A stretch of DNA of 64,000 nt from Prolixibacteraceae bacterium (GCA_025210775.1 JAOARB010000029.1:1-64000); one strand, 5' to 3'; shown: positions 36,366-45,375, numbered from the stretch's first letter. Notes: generated from the letters alone by a model not told the origin. Numbers and translations are program-made.

Positions 36366-36737
36366 ATGAAAAAGGATATCGAGACACTAGAAGAGATTGA
36401 ACTATTTGTAAAACAATTCTACAAAACGCTTTGTGAACTACCGGAAATGGACCATCTGTATAACAAAGTGATTCAAGTCAACTGGGAACATCATATCCCC
36501 ATCATGGTTAACTTTTGGGGATCTTTGATTCTTCGAGAGGGAAAATATAAGGGGGATATTATGGCTCACCACCATAAAGTGATGAAAGTAATCCCCCTTA
36601 CCAGAGAACTCTTTCGTACTTGGGAAGAATGTTTTATCGAAGTATTAGATTCCCTATACGAAGGAGAGAATTGCAACAAAACAAAAAAGAGAGTGGTAGC
36701 CATGTCTAAATCACTCATCCAAAAACTAAATATTTAA
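36366..36737 (+). CDS. Group III truncated haemoglobin-like protein
   Basis: A 123-residue small globin. Recognisable features are the B-helix FYKTL with the expected Tyr B10, the VNFWGSLILREGKYKG segment and the haem-region AHHHKVMKV, followed by FRTWEECFIEVLDSLYEG; together they match group III (Ctb-like) truncated haemoglobins. Known relatives bind oxygen or nitric oxide, but their cellular role is not settled. The gene is tightly packed between proA (30 bp) and argF' (20 bp), so it is transcribed with arginine and proline enzymes. No reductase partner lies nearby. Confidence 0.85.
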   Translation: MKKDIETLEEIELFVKQFYKTLCELPEMDHLYNKVIQVNWEHHIPIMVNFWGSLILREGKYKGDIMAHHHKVMKVIPLTRELFRTWEECFIEVLDSLYEGENCNKTKKRVVAMSKSLIQKLNI

Positions 36738-36757
36738 CGCATAATCATTTACACCTC

Positions 36758-37708
36758 ATGAGAAACTTTATCTCCATTAAAGACATTCCTAGCCTAGAGA
36801 AAGCCATTGAAGTGGCACAAGAAGTGAAAGAAAACCCTTATGGTTTTAAACACCTTGGTGAAAATAAAACCATGATCCTTATCTTCTTTAACTCTAGCCT
36901 CCGAACACGACTAAGTACACAAAAAGCAGCCATGAATATGGGCATGAATACCATGGTACTCAATGTGAACCAAGACGGATGGAAACTAGAATCTGAACTA
37001 GGGGTAGTGATGGATGGAGATAAACCAGAGCATCTGAAAGAAGCCATCCCTGTCATTGGTTCTTATTGTGACATCATTGGGGTTAGAGCATTTGCCTCTC
37101 TGGAAGATAAAGAGGCCGATGATCAAGAGAAAATCATCCAACAGTTTATCGATTATGCAGGGGTTCCTGTTGTTAGTATGGAGGCTGCAACACGCCATCC
37201 TCTACAGAGTTATGCCGATCTTGTCACTATCGAAGAACACAAAAAGACAGATAAACCTAAGGTGGTTCTTACATGGGCACCACATCCAAGAGCATTGCCT
37301 CAAGCAGTAGCCAACTCTTTTGTAGAGTGGATGAAAGAGACCGACTATGAATTGGTGGTAACCCACCCTAAAGGGTATGAGCTATCGGATAGCTTTATGG
37401 AAGGAGTCACTTTAGAGTACGATCAAAAGAAAGCATTCGAAGGAGCCGACTTTATATATGCTAAAAACTGGTCGGCCTACCACGAATATGGACAGATTCT
37501 TTCTAAAGATCTATCATGGTGTGTCGATCAAGAAAAGATGGCTCTTACTAATGATGCCAAATTTATGCACTGTCTTCCTGTTCGTCGTAACATGATTGTT
37601 TCGGATAGTGTGATAGACAGCGAAAATTCTATTGTAATCGAAGAAGCAGCCAACAGAGAAGTATCTGCACAAGCTGTATTAAAGATGATTCTGGAGGACC
37701 TTCAATAA
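36758..37708 (+). CDS. argF': N-succinylornithine carbamoyltransferase
   Basis: Transfers carbamoyl from carbamoyl phosphate to an N-acylated ornithine, giving N-acylcitrulline. The carbamoyl-phosphate-binding loop FFNSSLRTRLS is at residues 43-53. Pro90 in GDKPEHL is the residue known to set preference for N-succinylornithine; N-acetylornithine enzymes have Glu there. HPLQSYADL and HCLPVRRN also match the B. fragilis type. The length, 316 residues, is typical. It directly precedes argB (1 bp) and depends on carAB upstream for carbamoyl phosphate. Confidence 0.93.
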   Translation: MRNFISIKDIPSLEKAIEVAQEVKENPYGFKHLGENKTMILIFFNSSLRTRLSTQKAAMNMGMNTMVLNVNQDGWKLESELGVVMDGDKPEHLKEAIPVIGSYCDIIGVRAFASLEDKEADDQEKIIQQFIDYAGVPVVSMEAATRHPLQSYADLVTIEEHKKTDKPKVVLTWAPHPRALPQAVANSFVEWMKETDYELVVTHPKGYELSDSFMEGVTLEYDQKKAFEGADFIYAKNWSAYHEYGQILSKDLSWCVDQEKMALTNDAKFMHCLPVRRNMIVSDSVIDSENSIVIEEAANREVSAQAVLKMILEDLQ

Positions 37709-37709
37709 G

Positions 37710-38483
37710 ATGCAAAAGATAACCATTATTAAAGTAGGGGGAGCTGTAGTGGAAGACGCAGCTTCTCTTGATGCTTTCTTGTCTGATTTTGTAGAACTTC
37801 AAGGAATCAAAATACTCGTTCATGGAGGAGGAAGAAGTGCTACAGCTATGGCAGAACGCATGAATATACCGACCCAAATGATCGATGGAAGAAGGGTGAC
37901 CGACCAAAATATGTTAGAGATAGTAACGATGGTCTATGGGGGACTGGTAAACAAAAATATTGTAGCCCAATTACAAGCCAAGAATCTCCAAGCATTGGGT
38001 ATTACTGGTGCCGACATGAATCTTATCCAAGCCCATAAACGTCCCGTTAAAGATGTCGATTATGGCTTTGTAGGAGATGTAGATCATGTCAATGCCAAGG
38101 CATTAAAGCAGATTCTAGAACAAGGGATAACCCCTATTGTAGCACCTCTAACGCATGATGGCAATGGTCAAATACTCAATACCAATGCCGACACCATTGC
38201 TGCCTCTTTGGCCGTAGGACTAGCACCGTTTTTCGATGTAGACCTATACTATGGTTTCGAAAAGAATGGGGTGCTTACAGATGTAGAAGACGACCATAGC
38301 GTCATCCCTGCTATGACAGAAAAAACCTTTAAAGAGTTTATCGCAAAAGAGGTCATCCACAGTGGAATGATACCAAAACTCACGAATAGTTTTAATGCTA
38401 TTCAAAAAGGAGTTAAAAATGTGTATATTGGGCATATTTCAAACTTAAACCACCCTGAAAAGGGAACTCGTTTGTATCAATAA
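37710..38483 (+). CDS. argB: N-acylglutamate kinase
   Basis: Phosphorylates N-acylglutamate, the second step of arginine synthesis. It is an amino-acid-kinase-fold protein of 257 residues with IIKVGGAVVEDAASLDAFL, the substrate-binding LVHGGGRSATAMAERM, and PLTHDGNGQILNTNADTIA near the ATP site. In place of the usual Lys-rich N-terminus it lacks the extra helix that allows arginine feedback in some bacteria, so end-product inhibition is uncertain. It starts 1 bp after argF'. Confidence 0.95.
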   Translation: MQKITIIKVGGAVVEDAASLDAFLSDFVELQGIKILVHGGGRSATAMAERMNIPTQMIDGRRVTDQNMLEIVTMVYGGLVNKNIVAQLQAKNLQALGITGADMNLIQAHKRPVKDVDYGFVGDVDHVNAKALKQILEQGITPIVAPLTHDGNGQILNTNADTIAASLAVGLAPFFDVDLYYGFEKNGVLTDVEDDHSVIPAMTEKTFKEFIAKEVIHSGMIPKLTNSFNAIQKGVKNVYIGHISNLNHPEKGTRLYQ

Positions 38484-38518
38484 AAAATTATATCTTTAAC
38501 GATAAAAGATTTATTATT

Positions 38519-39595
38519 ATGACACCCAAATTGTTCTTATCTCATATTAAAGAGGATGCTATCGGACTTCTTAAAGCCATGATCCAAACCCCGTCCTTCA
38601 GTAAAGAAGAGGATATCGTTGCTACTCTTATTAGCGACCAAATGACCTCGTGGGGTATCCCTTTTGAGAGAGTTAAGAACAATTTGTGGGCCATAGACCC
38701 CAACTGGGACCCAGAGCGTCCTACCATATTGTTAAACTCACATATCGACACAGTGCAACCCTCCAAAGACTATACCGTAGACCCTTTTGGTGGCGAACAG
38801 ATCGAAGACAAAATCATCGGTCTTGGGAGTAATGATGCTGGTGCATCGGTCGTTTCTCAATTGGCTACTTTTAGATACCTTTCTTTGCTTTCTGAACGTA
38901 GTTATAATTTAATATGGAGTGCAACAGCCGAAGAAGAGATCTCTGGAAGAAATGGTATCGCCTACCTCTTTCCTAAGCTAGGCAAAGTAGATCTAGCGAT
39001 CGTTGGGGAACCGACCAATCTAGACGTTGCCATTGCAGAGAAAGGCCTAATGGTGATTGATGCAACTGTAGAAGGGGTAGCAGGTCATGCCGCAAGAGAA
39101 GAGGGCGTAAATGCAATATATAAAGCGATACAAGATATTCAATGGATCGAAAACTACACTTTTCCAAAGATATCGGACATGCTTGGACCAGTGAAAACAT
39201 CGGTCACCATGGTAAATGCAGGTACCCAACACAATGTGGTTCCCGATCGTTGTACCTATGTGATAGATATACGCTCCAATGGACTCTATAGCAATAAAGA
39301 GATTTTCGATATCCTTTCGGAAAAACTACAAGCATCTCTTCGTCCAAGATCGATGCGCCTCAACTCCTCTAATATCGCTTTAGACCACCCGATAGTAAAG
39401 AAATGTGTGGCACTTGGTAGTAGCCCTTACGGTTCTCCTACCATGTCTGACCAAGCCCTTATCCCCTGCCCTTCTATCAAAATAGGACCGGGAGATTCAG
39501 CTCGTTCCCATACAGCAAACGAATTTATCCTACATGACGAGATCTCTCAAGGAATTGATTTCTATATCCAACTACTAGAAGGGTTCTCTTTTTAA
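38519..39595 (+). CDS. argE': N-acylornithine/N-acylcitrulline deacylase (peptidase M20)
   Basis: A metal-dependent M20 hydrolase of 358 residues that in this context removes the N-acyl group late in arginine synthesis. Visible metal and catalytic motifs are NSHIDTVQP (first His-Asp), LGSNDAGASV (bridging Asp), SATAEEEISGRNG (catalytic Glu pair) and VGEPTNLDVAIAEKG; the second half has AGHAAREEG, the dimerisation-domain His. Because ArgF' acts on the acylated form, the natural substrate is probably N-succinylcitrulline; the sequence alone cannot decide. It is the last gene of the run and its 3' end folds into a hairpin. Confidence 0.9.
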   Translation: MTPKLFLSHIKEDAIGLLKAMIQTPSFSKEEDIVATLISDQMTSWGIPFERVKNNLWAIDPNWDPERPTILLNSHIDTVQPSKDYTVDPFGGEQIEDKIIGLGSNDAGASVVSQLATFRYLSLLSERSYNLIWSATAEEEISGRNGIAYLFPKLGKVDLAIVGEPTNLDVAIAEKGLMVIDATVEGVAGHAAREEGVNAIYKAIQDIQWIENYTFPKISDMLGPVKTSVTMVNAGTQHNVVPDRCTYVIDIRSNGLYSNKEIFDILSEKLQASLRPRSMRLNSSNIALDHPIVKKCVALGSSPYGSPTMSDQALIPCPSIKIGPGDSARSHTANEFILHDEISQGIDFYIQLLEGFSF

Positions 39596-39609
39596 AGAGA
39601 AAACCTTCT
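39577..39609 (+). terminator. Hairpin at the end of argE'
   Basis: An imperfect inverted repeat (AGAAGG...CTCTTT with AAAGAG...CCTTCT, outer arms 39577-39582 and 39604-39609) includes the stop codon. There is no clear T tract after it, so it is a weak candidate for the end of the arginine operon. Confidence 0.4.
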
Positions 39610-39890
39610 AACACCTATCGAAGTCTATAATCCTATGAACATAGATAGAAAAGTTGTATTTATGATTTGAATGCAACTTTTAAAGCTGTGTTTTATAGAA
39701 TAGTTTCCGCTTTTCAGTTTTCTTTTTATCCCCTTTGTATACCATCCTTATTATCATATCTGATCATAAAAAAAGGATTACATCACGGTGTTGATCCTTT
39801 AGCATTCTATTTGATTGTTTATGACCAGAAGCACTTTTCATTTTATGAATAAGCCTGTGACTCTATTATAAATAAAGTAGAAATAAAAAT
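39610..39890. other. Intergenic region upstream of broken receptor gene
   Basis: AT-rich and without a convincing gene. A 61-codon frame at 39667-39852 has no family resemblance, no start context and many aromatic residues, so I treat it as chance. Confidence 0.4.
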
Positions 39891-39898
39891 TACTTTTG
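39891..39898 (+). promoter_or_regulatory. Putative -7 element for broken receptor gene
   Basis: TACTTTTG fits TAnnTTTG and lies 45 bp before the start codon. No -33 element is clear. Confidence 0.45.
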
Positions 39899-39942
39899 TA
39901 AAATAGGAAATTTACAATCTAGACCTAAAATATTTATATCTA

Positions 39943-42306
39943 ATGAAAAGATTAAGGATCATTACTCCTCAGCTAATGCGTGGCACATGTTTATATCCAC
40001 AGAGGATAGAGAAGAGTCCTTTGTATAGAAAGAGGAAGAGCTCTTTATTACTTATTTTATTGATGGCATTTCACTTCACAGCATTGGCACAGGTTACAAT
40101 AAAAGGAAGAGTGGTGGATGATAAGGGACAAAGTATAGGGTATGCTTATGTTGTAGGATACGACCGTGATTCGACAAGACTAGGAGCAACGGTAACCGAT
40201 ACCTTGGGTATTTTTTCTCTTTTATGTAAAAATGAAACTCCCCATTCAATTAAAATAACCTCTCTAGGATATCAACCTCTCGTGCTAAAGGATATAAATA
40301 AAGAGTATACAGGATCATTCATTTTGCATGAAAATATAATTGAAACAGATGATGTTACCATCTCTGCAACAACCAATAAAATGGAAGGAAATAAGCAGAC
40401 CCTTCTTTTTAGCAAAAAAGAAAAACTGACTTATCCTTCAGCAAAGTCCCTTATAGGATAAAATGTTCTTTTTCAAGAACAACGCCTATCTCGTGGAATG
40501 AAGAGCATCGATGGACGTAACATTATATTTCTACATAATGGCATTGAAATATCTACCCAGCAACTAGAATCTATCCCGTCTCACACCATACGTAAAGTGG
40601 TTTACTACGACCATCCTCCTGCGAGATATACCAATAAAAAACAGTGTGTAGTTGTTGATCTTATCACCTCACGACCTAAAAAAAGAGAGGTGACCTTCAA
40701 TGCAGATCTCTTTGATGACTTTAAGATGCATTATGGCAAAAATACGCTAGCAGGTCAATATCAAGATTCTATCTTCACTTTTAACCTCCGTTACTATAGA
40801 GATTATCAAGATTTTAAAGACATTGAATATCAGGATCATTATACATTTGATAATAGGCAGATGTCATACATGCCACAAGCAGGTCTATTTAATAGTACCA
40901 TAAACAACCTATCGACAGATATTCAACGCGATGGACTTCGTTCGAAATTTCAATTGAATCTTTCATTAAAAAAGAACAAAGCCAAGGAAGAGAAACTGCA
41001 AAAAAACAGTTCCATATATCGATTATACCATCTTCAGAGTAACAATCAAGGTGCGGCAATACGACTATACTATAGCTACGACCTAACCAAAAACACTCTT
41101 GTTGGTGGAAATCTCTTTTATAACTACATAGAGGACAGTTATGCAACAAAGCATAATACAGCAATGAATATAAATTCACTTCATTCCAAGAATATGATTC
41201 ATCAAGAGAATCAAGTTCATCGATACCAAGGAGAATTCTTTTATCATACAGAGATAGGGAAAAGTAGATGGCATAGTGGAATAAAAATGGATCGTAAAAT
41301 CCTTACCGAATTAAATGGGATAAATGACGCGCAATTGATCTACGATAATACCTATATCTATACTTCACTATCAGGGAAAAAATGGAATAAACTGTCCTAT
41401 TATATTGGTGGAGGCATCGAGTATATATCCAATCAATGGAAAGACCAAAGAGTGGAAGATAACAAATTTGCACTATGGAACACCGATGTGGTTTTGTCCT
41501 ACCCTTTAACTTCAAAGCACACCTTGAAAGGAACCGCTGCTATTGTAAATAACGCTCCTTCCATATCGATGATGGCCAACAATCGAATAGAGATCATGGA
41601 TGGATATGTTTCTATAGGGAGCCCCAAACTAGAAGCTTACTATATAGGGTTGGTGAGCTTTCAACATCAATATTCGTCTAAAAAATGGTATCTCCAGACC
41701 AAAGTAAAATACCAATATTTTGACCAACCATTCAATACAGGTTACTACCAAGAGAAAGGAATTATCTACAAAAGTAACCTACAACAAACCTATCTAAAAG
41801 ACCTCTCTTTAAGCTGTGCATTTCAATGGAAAGCCTCAGAACTATTGAAACTCGGTGGTTATATCAGTTGGGTAGAGGACCAACTAAAAACAAATGAAGG
41901 CAGAACAAAGTCTTTACAAGGTTATTATATCAGTTTGAATGCAAGAGGAAACTTCCACCACTGGTTTTGGTTAATCGAAGATAGAGAGCCTTACAAAAAC
42001 CTTAATGGCGAAAATATCGAGACTTATGGTCGCAACGTCTTTGCAGAAATAGGATACAGGAAAAAGGGATGGAAGATCTCTTTATGGGGATTCCATCAAC
42101 CAGAAAATAGAAATATTGAAGTGAATACACCAGTCATTAAGATTCAACAAACAAGCTATTGGAATGATGTGCAATCTATCCTAGGAGCAAACATAAGCTA
42201 CCGAATATCTTTTGGCGAAAACAACCAAAGGAAGAAAAGAGCAAAAATCCGATTTAATGATAATTTCTCTACTCTATCAGAAGATAGTAGTGCCAAGCGA
42301 CACTAA
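39943..42306 (+). pseudogene. Outer-membrane receptor interrupted by an in-frame stop
   Basis: Codons 1-172 encode a signal peptide, a carboxypeptidase-regulatory-like domain (TIKGRVVDDKGQSIGYAYVV) and the start of a plug. A TAA at 40459-40461 stops it. The same frame then continues without interruption to 42306, giving the rest of the plug (NIIFLHNGIEISTQQL, DHPPARYTNK) and a beta-barrel. Joined, the protein would have about 787 residues, like the intact receptor at 20684-23125. The first ATG after the stop, at 40498, gives a product without a signal peptide. One base change would explain the break; a sequencing error is possible. There is no neighbouring partner gene. Confidence 0.8.
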
Positions 42307-42450
42307 GCATGGGAGTTTCATCAGACATTAATTTCCCAATAATTTATATAAAATTTAGTCTTTAACGTCGAATACTGCTCATACCATAAATATTTTATCA
42401 TGCTACGATTCTAGCACAATCATTCATAAAAAAGAGGTATCAAATAAAGG
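42307..42450. other. Intergenic region before repeat array 2
   Basis: AT-rich sequence after the broken receptor gene. No T-tracted terminator hairpin and no gene are seen here. Confidence 0.35.
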
Positions 42451-42557
42451 GTTCGTCCATGGTTCCTTCATGGTTTGTCCATGGTTCCTCCATCGATAAC
42501 GCCAAATCGATGGACAAACCATGGAGGAAGCATGGACAAACCATGGAGAAACCATGT
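42451..42557. repeat. Inverted array of 11-bp repeats (array 2)
   Basis: CATGG recurs exactly every 11 bp at 42458, 42469 and 42480, and the register continues at 42491 as CATCG. After an 8-bp loop bounded by the perfect CATCGAT (42491-42497) and ATCGATG (42506-42512), it resumes in inverted form with CATGG at 42520, 42531 and 42542 and CATG at 42553. Units alternate between CATGGTTTGTC and CATGGTTCCTC types, so the array also has a 22-bp superperiod. The arms, about 48 bp each, pair imperfectly into a long hairpin. The plan matches array 1, but the unit sequence is unrelated. Confidence 0.9.
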
Positions 42558-42934
42558 ATCAAACAGCTATTTTGTCACTAGATAATATGATTTGAAAATC
42601 AACAGATGTCATTATTGCTGATAGAAAAGTTATTTAAAGAGGATAATTTCGGATAGATGCATTATAAATATCCTTAAACCGTAGTGTTATTTTGTTAAAA
42701 ATAAGCAACAAAGTTAATTTTAATCAAGAAAATAACACCCCATTAATAACACTACACTCAAACAAAAGAATACATTATCAACTAATTACAAACTAGAAAC
42801 ACTCCAAATCATTCATTCGTATATAAAGCATTATAACACAAACAAATATCGATGTAATAAAATAGAGAAAACATGTACTAATGAAAGACAATACTTACTT
42901 AATATAAAATAGAAAAAGAGAAAACCTAAACGCA
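42558..42934. other. Gene-free stretch upstream of lipoprotein gene
   Basis: Very AT-rich. It should contain the promoter of the lipoprotein gene at 42935, but no confident TAnnTTTG element with a -33 partner is seen. No coding frame. Confidence 0.35.
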
Positions 42935-43504
42935 ATGAGAACCCAACTAGTAATCATTTTTATAATGATTTTTAATTTGATTAGCTGTACACAAGATCAA
43001 GATCTAAATGATTCAACCTATGAAAAACCATCCGAAAAAGAGAAACAAGAAGAGAAACCTGTAAACAATATCAATAACACCTTTTTTGTAGATGGTAGAA
43101 ACCATTCTATACGATATCCTTACTTTGGAAGAAATTCATATGACAACAATATTGTTCTTAGATATACCAGTCATGATGTAAGCCATCGTGCCAATAGAGG
43201 AGGTAATGGACAGATAAGTCAATTAAACATTTCGTTTAAGAAAAAGAAACTGTCAACAAGCTTAACGATGGAAGATATCAAATCACTTCATTTTATTGTT
43301 CCCAATGGAAACCAAACCAAGACAATTGTTAAGACACCTACAGAAGGAGTATTTTCATTTAAGCTAGAAGATCGTAAAGTAGATGGTATAGCGGATTATT
43401 ATATATTAGACTTTTATATTGGTAAACGAGGTGAAAAAGAATATATCAAAGGGCATTACGAAGGTCCAATAACAAATAAAAATAACAATTACATTGACGA
43501 CTAA
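42935..43504 (+). CDS. Small lipoprotein of unknown function
   Basis: A 189-residue predicted lipoprotein. The signal peptide has a hydrophobic core and lipobox FNLISC with Cys18, followed by an acidic, Glu/Lys-rich linker (about residues 19-47). The mature part is short and beta-type (for example FVDGRNHSIRYPYFG and VDGIADYYILDFYIG); it belongs to no family I recognise. The lack of the usual Bacteroidota surface-export acidic stretch right after Cys is partial: acidic residues do follow within a few positions. It may be co-expressed with the CAP lipoprotein gene 145 bp downstream. Confidence 0.65.
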   Translation: MRTQLVIIFIMIFNLISCTQDQDLNDSTYEKPSEKEKQEEKPVNNINNTFFVDGRNHSIRYPYFGRNSYDNNIVLRYTSHDVSHRANRGGNGQISQLNISFKKKKLSTSLTMEDIKSLHFIVPNGNQTKTIVKTPTEGVFSFKLEDRKVDGIADYYILDFYIGKRGEKEYIKGHYEGPITNKNNNYIDD

Positions 43505-43648
43505 GTTAAATCACTAAATTACATTCGTTTATCATATCTGGGGGTAACAAGCAATTTATTTAGAACGATAAATTATATTTGATTATACTGATTTATAAAC
43601 ATAATTATACTATATTGCTTGTCGAACAATAAACAATTCATAAAAAAT

Positions 43649-44266
43649 ATGAAACAGACAGTCATTTTACTATTTCTGGCACTATTATCATTTAGCTCAT
43701 GTTCAAAGGATAAAGACTTAGATACACCGACACAAAAAGAAGCTACGACAGAACATCAAGAGATGTTAAAGGAGATCAATTTCCTTCGTACCAATCCTCA
43801 AGGGTATGCCGAGCAAAGGTTAAAGCCTTACTATGATAAGAGAGACGACAATGGGGCATATAATGACGTCAAAAATACGAAGGCAGTACAAAGTTTAAAA
43901 CTAAATAAAAAACTGATTGCATCGGCAGAACATTACGCTGATGTTTTGGCTAAGAAGAATAAACTTAGTCACAGTTTTGGTGGTTCTTTAGGGGATCGTC
44001 TAAAATCATTTGATTACAACTGGATGGGATGTGGAGAGAATATCGCATACGGAAGCTATCCATACTTAAATGTAGAAAAAGATGCCAAAGAAACAGCCAT
44101 CCGTTATGTTTTGATGTATGTTATTGACAAGAATGTAAAAGGGGTTGGACATCGTAAAAACTTACTCAATCCATCATGGAAAGAAGTGGGAGTTGGATTT
44201 TCAAAAAACAGCTCTAATTTCTTTAATGCTCAGCAGTTTGGGTCAGGTGAGATGAATGCACAATAA
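43649..44266 (+). CDS. CAP-domain (SCP-like) lipoprotein
   Basis: A 205-residue secreted lipoprotein: signal peptide with lipobox SFSSC (Cys18 from the chosen start), then a CAP/SCP domain from about residue 35 onward. Typical CAP elements are LKEINFLRTNPQGYAEQ, LNKKLIASAEHYADVLAKKNKLSHS (shown here in part), the GENIA box in GCGENIAYGSY, and VGHRKNLLNPSWKEVGVGF. Bacterial CAP proteins have no settled activity. An upstream in-frame ATG-equivalent would add ten residues ahead of the signal peptide, so the start at 43649 is preferred. It lies directly before the his leader. Confidence 0.85.
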   Translation: MKQTVILLFLALLSFSSCSKDKDLDTPTQKEATTEHQEMLKEINFLRTNPQGYAEQRLKPYYDKRDDNGAYNDVKNTKAVQSLKLNKKLIASAEHYADVLAKKNKLSHSFGGSLGDRLKSFDYNWMGCGENIAYGSYPYLNVEKDAKETAIRYVLMYVIDKNVKGVGHRKNLLNPSWKEVGVGFSKNSSNFFNAQQFGSGEMNAQ

Positions 44267-44311
44267 CCTGTATTAACATTAATTTAAAGTATAACATTGC
44301 AATTACTAACA

Positions 44312-44319
44312 TATTTTTG
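44312..44319 (+). promoter_or_regulatory. Putative his operon -7 element
   Basis: TATTTTTG fits TAnnTTTG. Transcription would begin near 44325, about 27 nt before the leader peptide start and 180 nt before hisG. No -33 element is evident. Confidence 0.5.
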
Positions 44320-44351
44320 TTAACATTGCACATATAATTACAAATAGAAAC

Positions 44352-44411
44352 ATGACAATTTTAAATCATCATTACGGCCATCATCATTTCTTACCCAAGG
44401 GTAGGCCGTAA
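44352..44411 (+). CDS. His operon leader peptide MTILNHHYGHHHFLPKGRP
   Basis: A 19-residue frame with five histidine codons, two and three in a row, ends at TAA 44409-44411. It precedes a terminator and hisG, as in classical his attenuation. The stop codon lies inside the 3' arm of the first hairpin, so a ribosome moving quickly to the end would cover the segment needed for antitermination. Confidence 0.85.
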   Translation: MTILNHHYGHHHFLPKGRP

Positions 44412-44485
44412 TTGCTGTGTTTAAAATTTTATATAAACATATTAACGAGCTTACCGTATTACTTATGGTAGGCTCGTTTTTTTTT
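44371..44485 (+). promoter_or_regulatory. His operon attenuator
   Basis: Hairpin 1:2 pairs ATTACGGCC (44371-44379) with GGCCGTAAT (44404-44412) and contains an inner TACCC/GGGTA stem. Segment GGTAGGC (44400-44406) can instead pair with GCTTACC (44449-44455), giving the antiterminator. The terminator pairs 44444-44455 with 44467-44478 and is followed by nine T; its 3' arm repeats GGTAGGC (44467-44473). Stalling at the His codons would release segment 2 and favour readthrough into hisG. Confidence 0.85.
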
Positions 44486-44504
44486 ACACTAAATCTTAAT
44501 TATC

Positions 44505-45362
44505 ATGACAACCTTACGTATCGCTATTCAAACCAAAGGACGTTTAAATCAGGACTCGATAGAACTACTATCAGACATCGGAATACAGTTGACTCAAGGC
44601 AAAAGGAAGTTGATTTCAAAAGCGACTAACTTTCCTGTAGAAGTACTTTTTTTGCGTGACGATGATATCCCAAAGACCGTAGCTAGCGGTATTGCAGACA
44701 TTGGTATTGTAGGAGAAAATGAAGTTCTAGAAAAAGGAGAATCAGTAAATATTGCTAAAAGATTAGGATTTAGTAAATGTAGACTTTCATTGGCAATTCC
44801 TAAAGCAGAGACCTATACAGGACCTCATTGGTTTAACAATAAAACGATAGCAACATCCTATCCAGAGACCTTAAAGAAATTTTTAGATGACAACGATGTG
44901 TCGGCATCTATTCACGAGATCAGTGGTTCGGTAGAAGTAGCTCCAAGTATTGGACTAGCAGATGCTATCTTTGATATCGTAAGTTCAGGATCAACACTAA
45001 TCTCAAACAACCTAAAAGAGGTAGAGATAGTAACCAAATCAGAAGCATTATTGATCACAAATAGAGAGCTAAACAACGAAAAGCTATACCTTCTTCAAGA
45101 TCTACTTTTCCGTTTGGATACTGTTGAGACAGCCAAAGGAAAGAAATATATCATGCTAAATGCACCGAACCATCGTTTAGATGAGATCAAGGGACTTCTT
45201 CCTGGGATGAAATCACCAACGATTATTCCTTTGGCTAATGAGGGATGGAGTTCATTACACTCGGTGATTGATGAGCCTCAATTTTGGAATATCATTAAAG
45301 ATTTAAAAGACTTAGGAGCACAAAGTATTCTAATGTTACCTATTGAAAAGATGGTTTTGTAA
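44505..45362 (+). CDS. hisG: ATP phosphoribosyltransferase (long form)
   Basis: Condenses ATP with PRPP in the first step of histidine synthesis. The 285-residue length shows the long form with a C-terminal ACT-like regulatory domain (from about residue 210), which allows histidine feedback without HisZ. Catalytic-domain segments include LRIAIQTKGRLNQDSIELL at the start, ADIGIVGENEVLEKG, and the PRPP-binding DAIFDIVSSGSTLISN (about residues 156-171). It is the first gene of the operon, 20 bp after the attenuator's T tract. Confidence 0.97.
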   Translation: MTTLRIAIQTKGRLNQDSIELLSDIGIQLTQGKRKLISKATNFPVEVLFLRDDDIPKTVASGIADIGIVGENEVLEKGESVNIAKRLGFSKCRLSLAIPKAETYTGPHWFNNKTIATSYPETLKKFLDDNDVSASIHEISGSVEVAPSIGLADAIFDIVSSGSTLISNNLKEVEIVTKSEALLITNRELNNEKLYLLQDLLFRLDTVETAKGKKYIMLNAPNHRLDEIKGLLPGMKSPTIIPLANEGWSSLHSVIDEPQFWNIIKDLKDLGAQSILMLPIEKMVL

Positions 45363-45375
45363 AGGAGAAGAGAAG

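Noticed and set aside
39667..39852. 61-codon plus-strand frame after argE'
   Set aside because: No family resemblance, odd aromatic composition and no start context; treated as chance.
40459..40461. Stop-codon readthrough or recoding in the receptor gene
   Set aside because: No stem-loop or selenocysteine-type signal was seen after TAA; a point mutation or read error is simpler.
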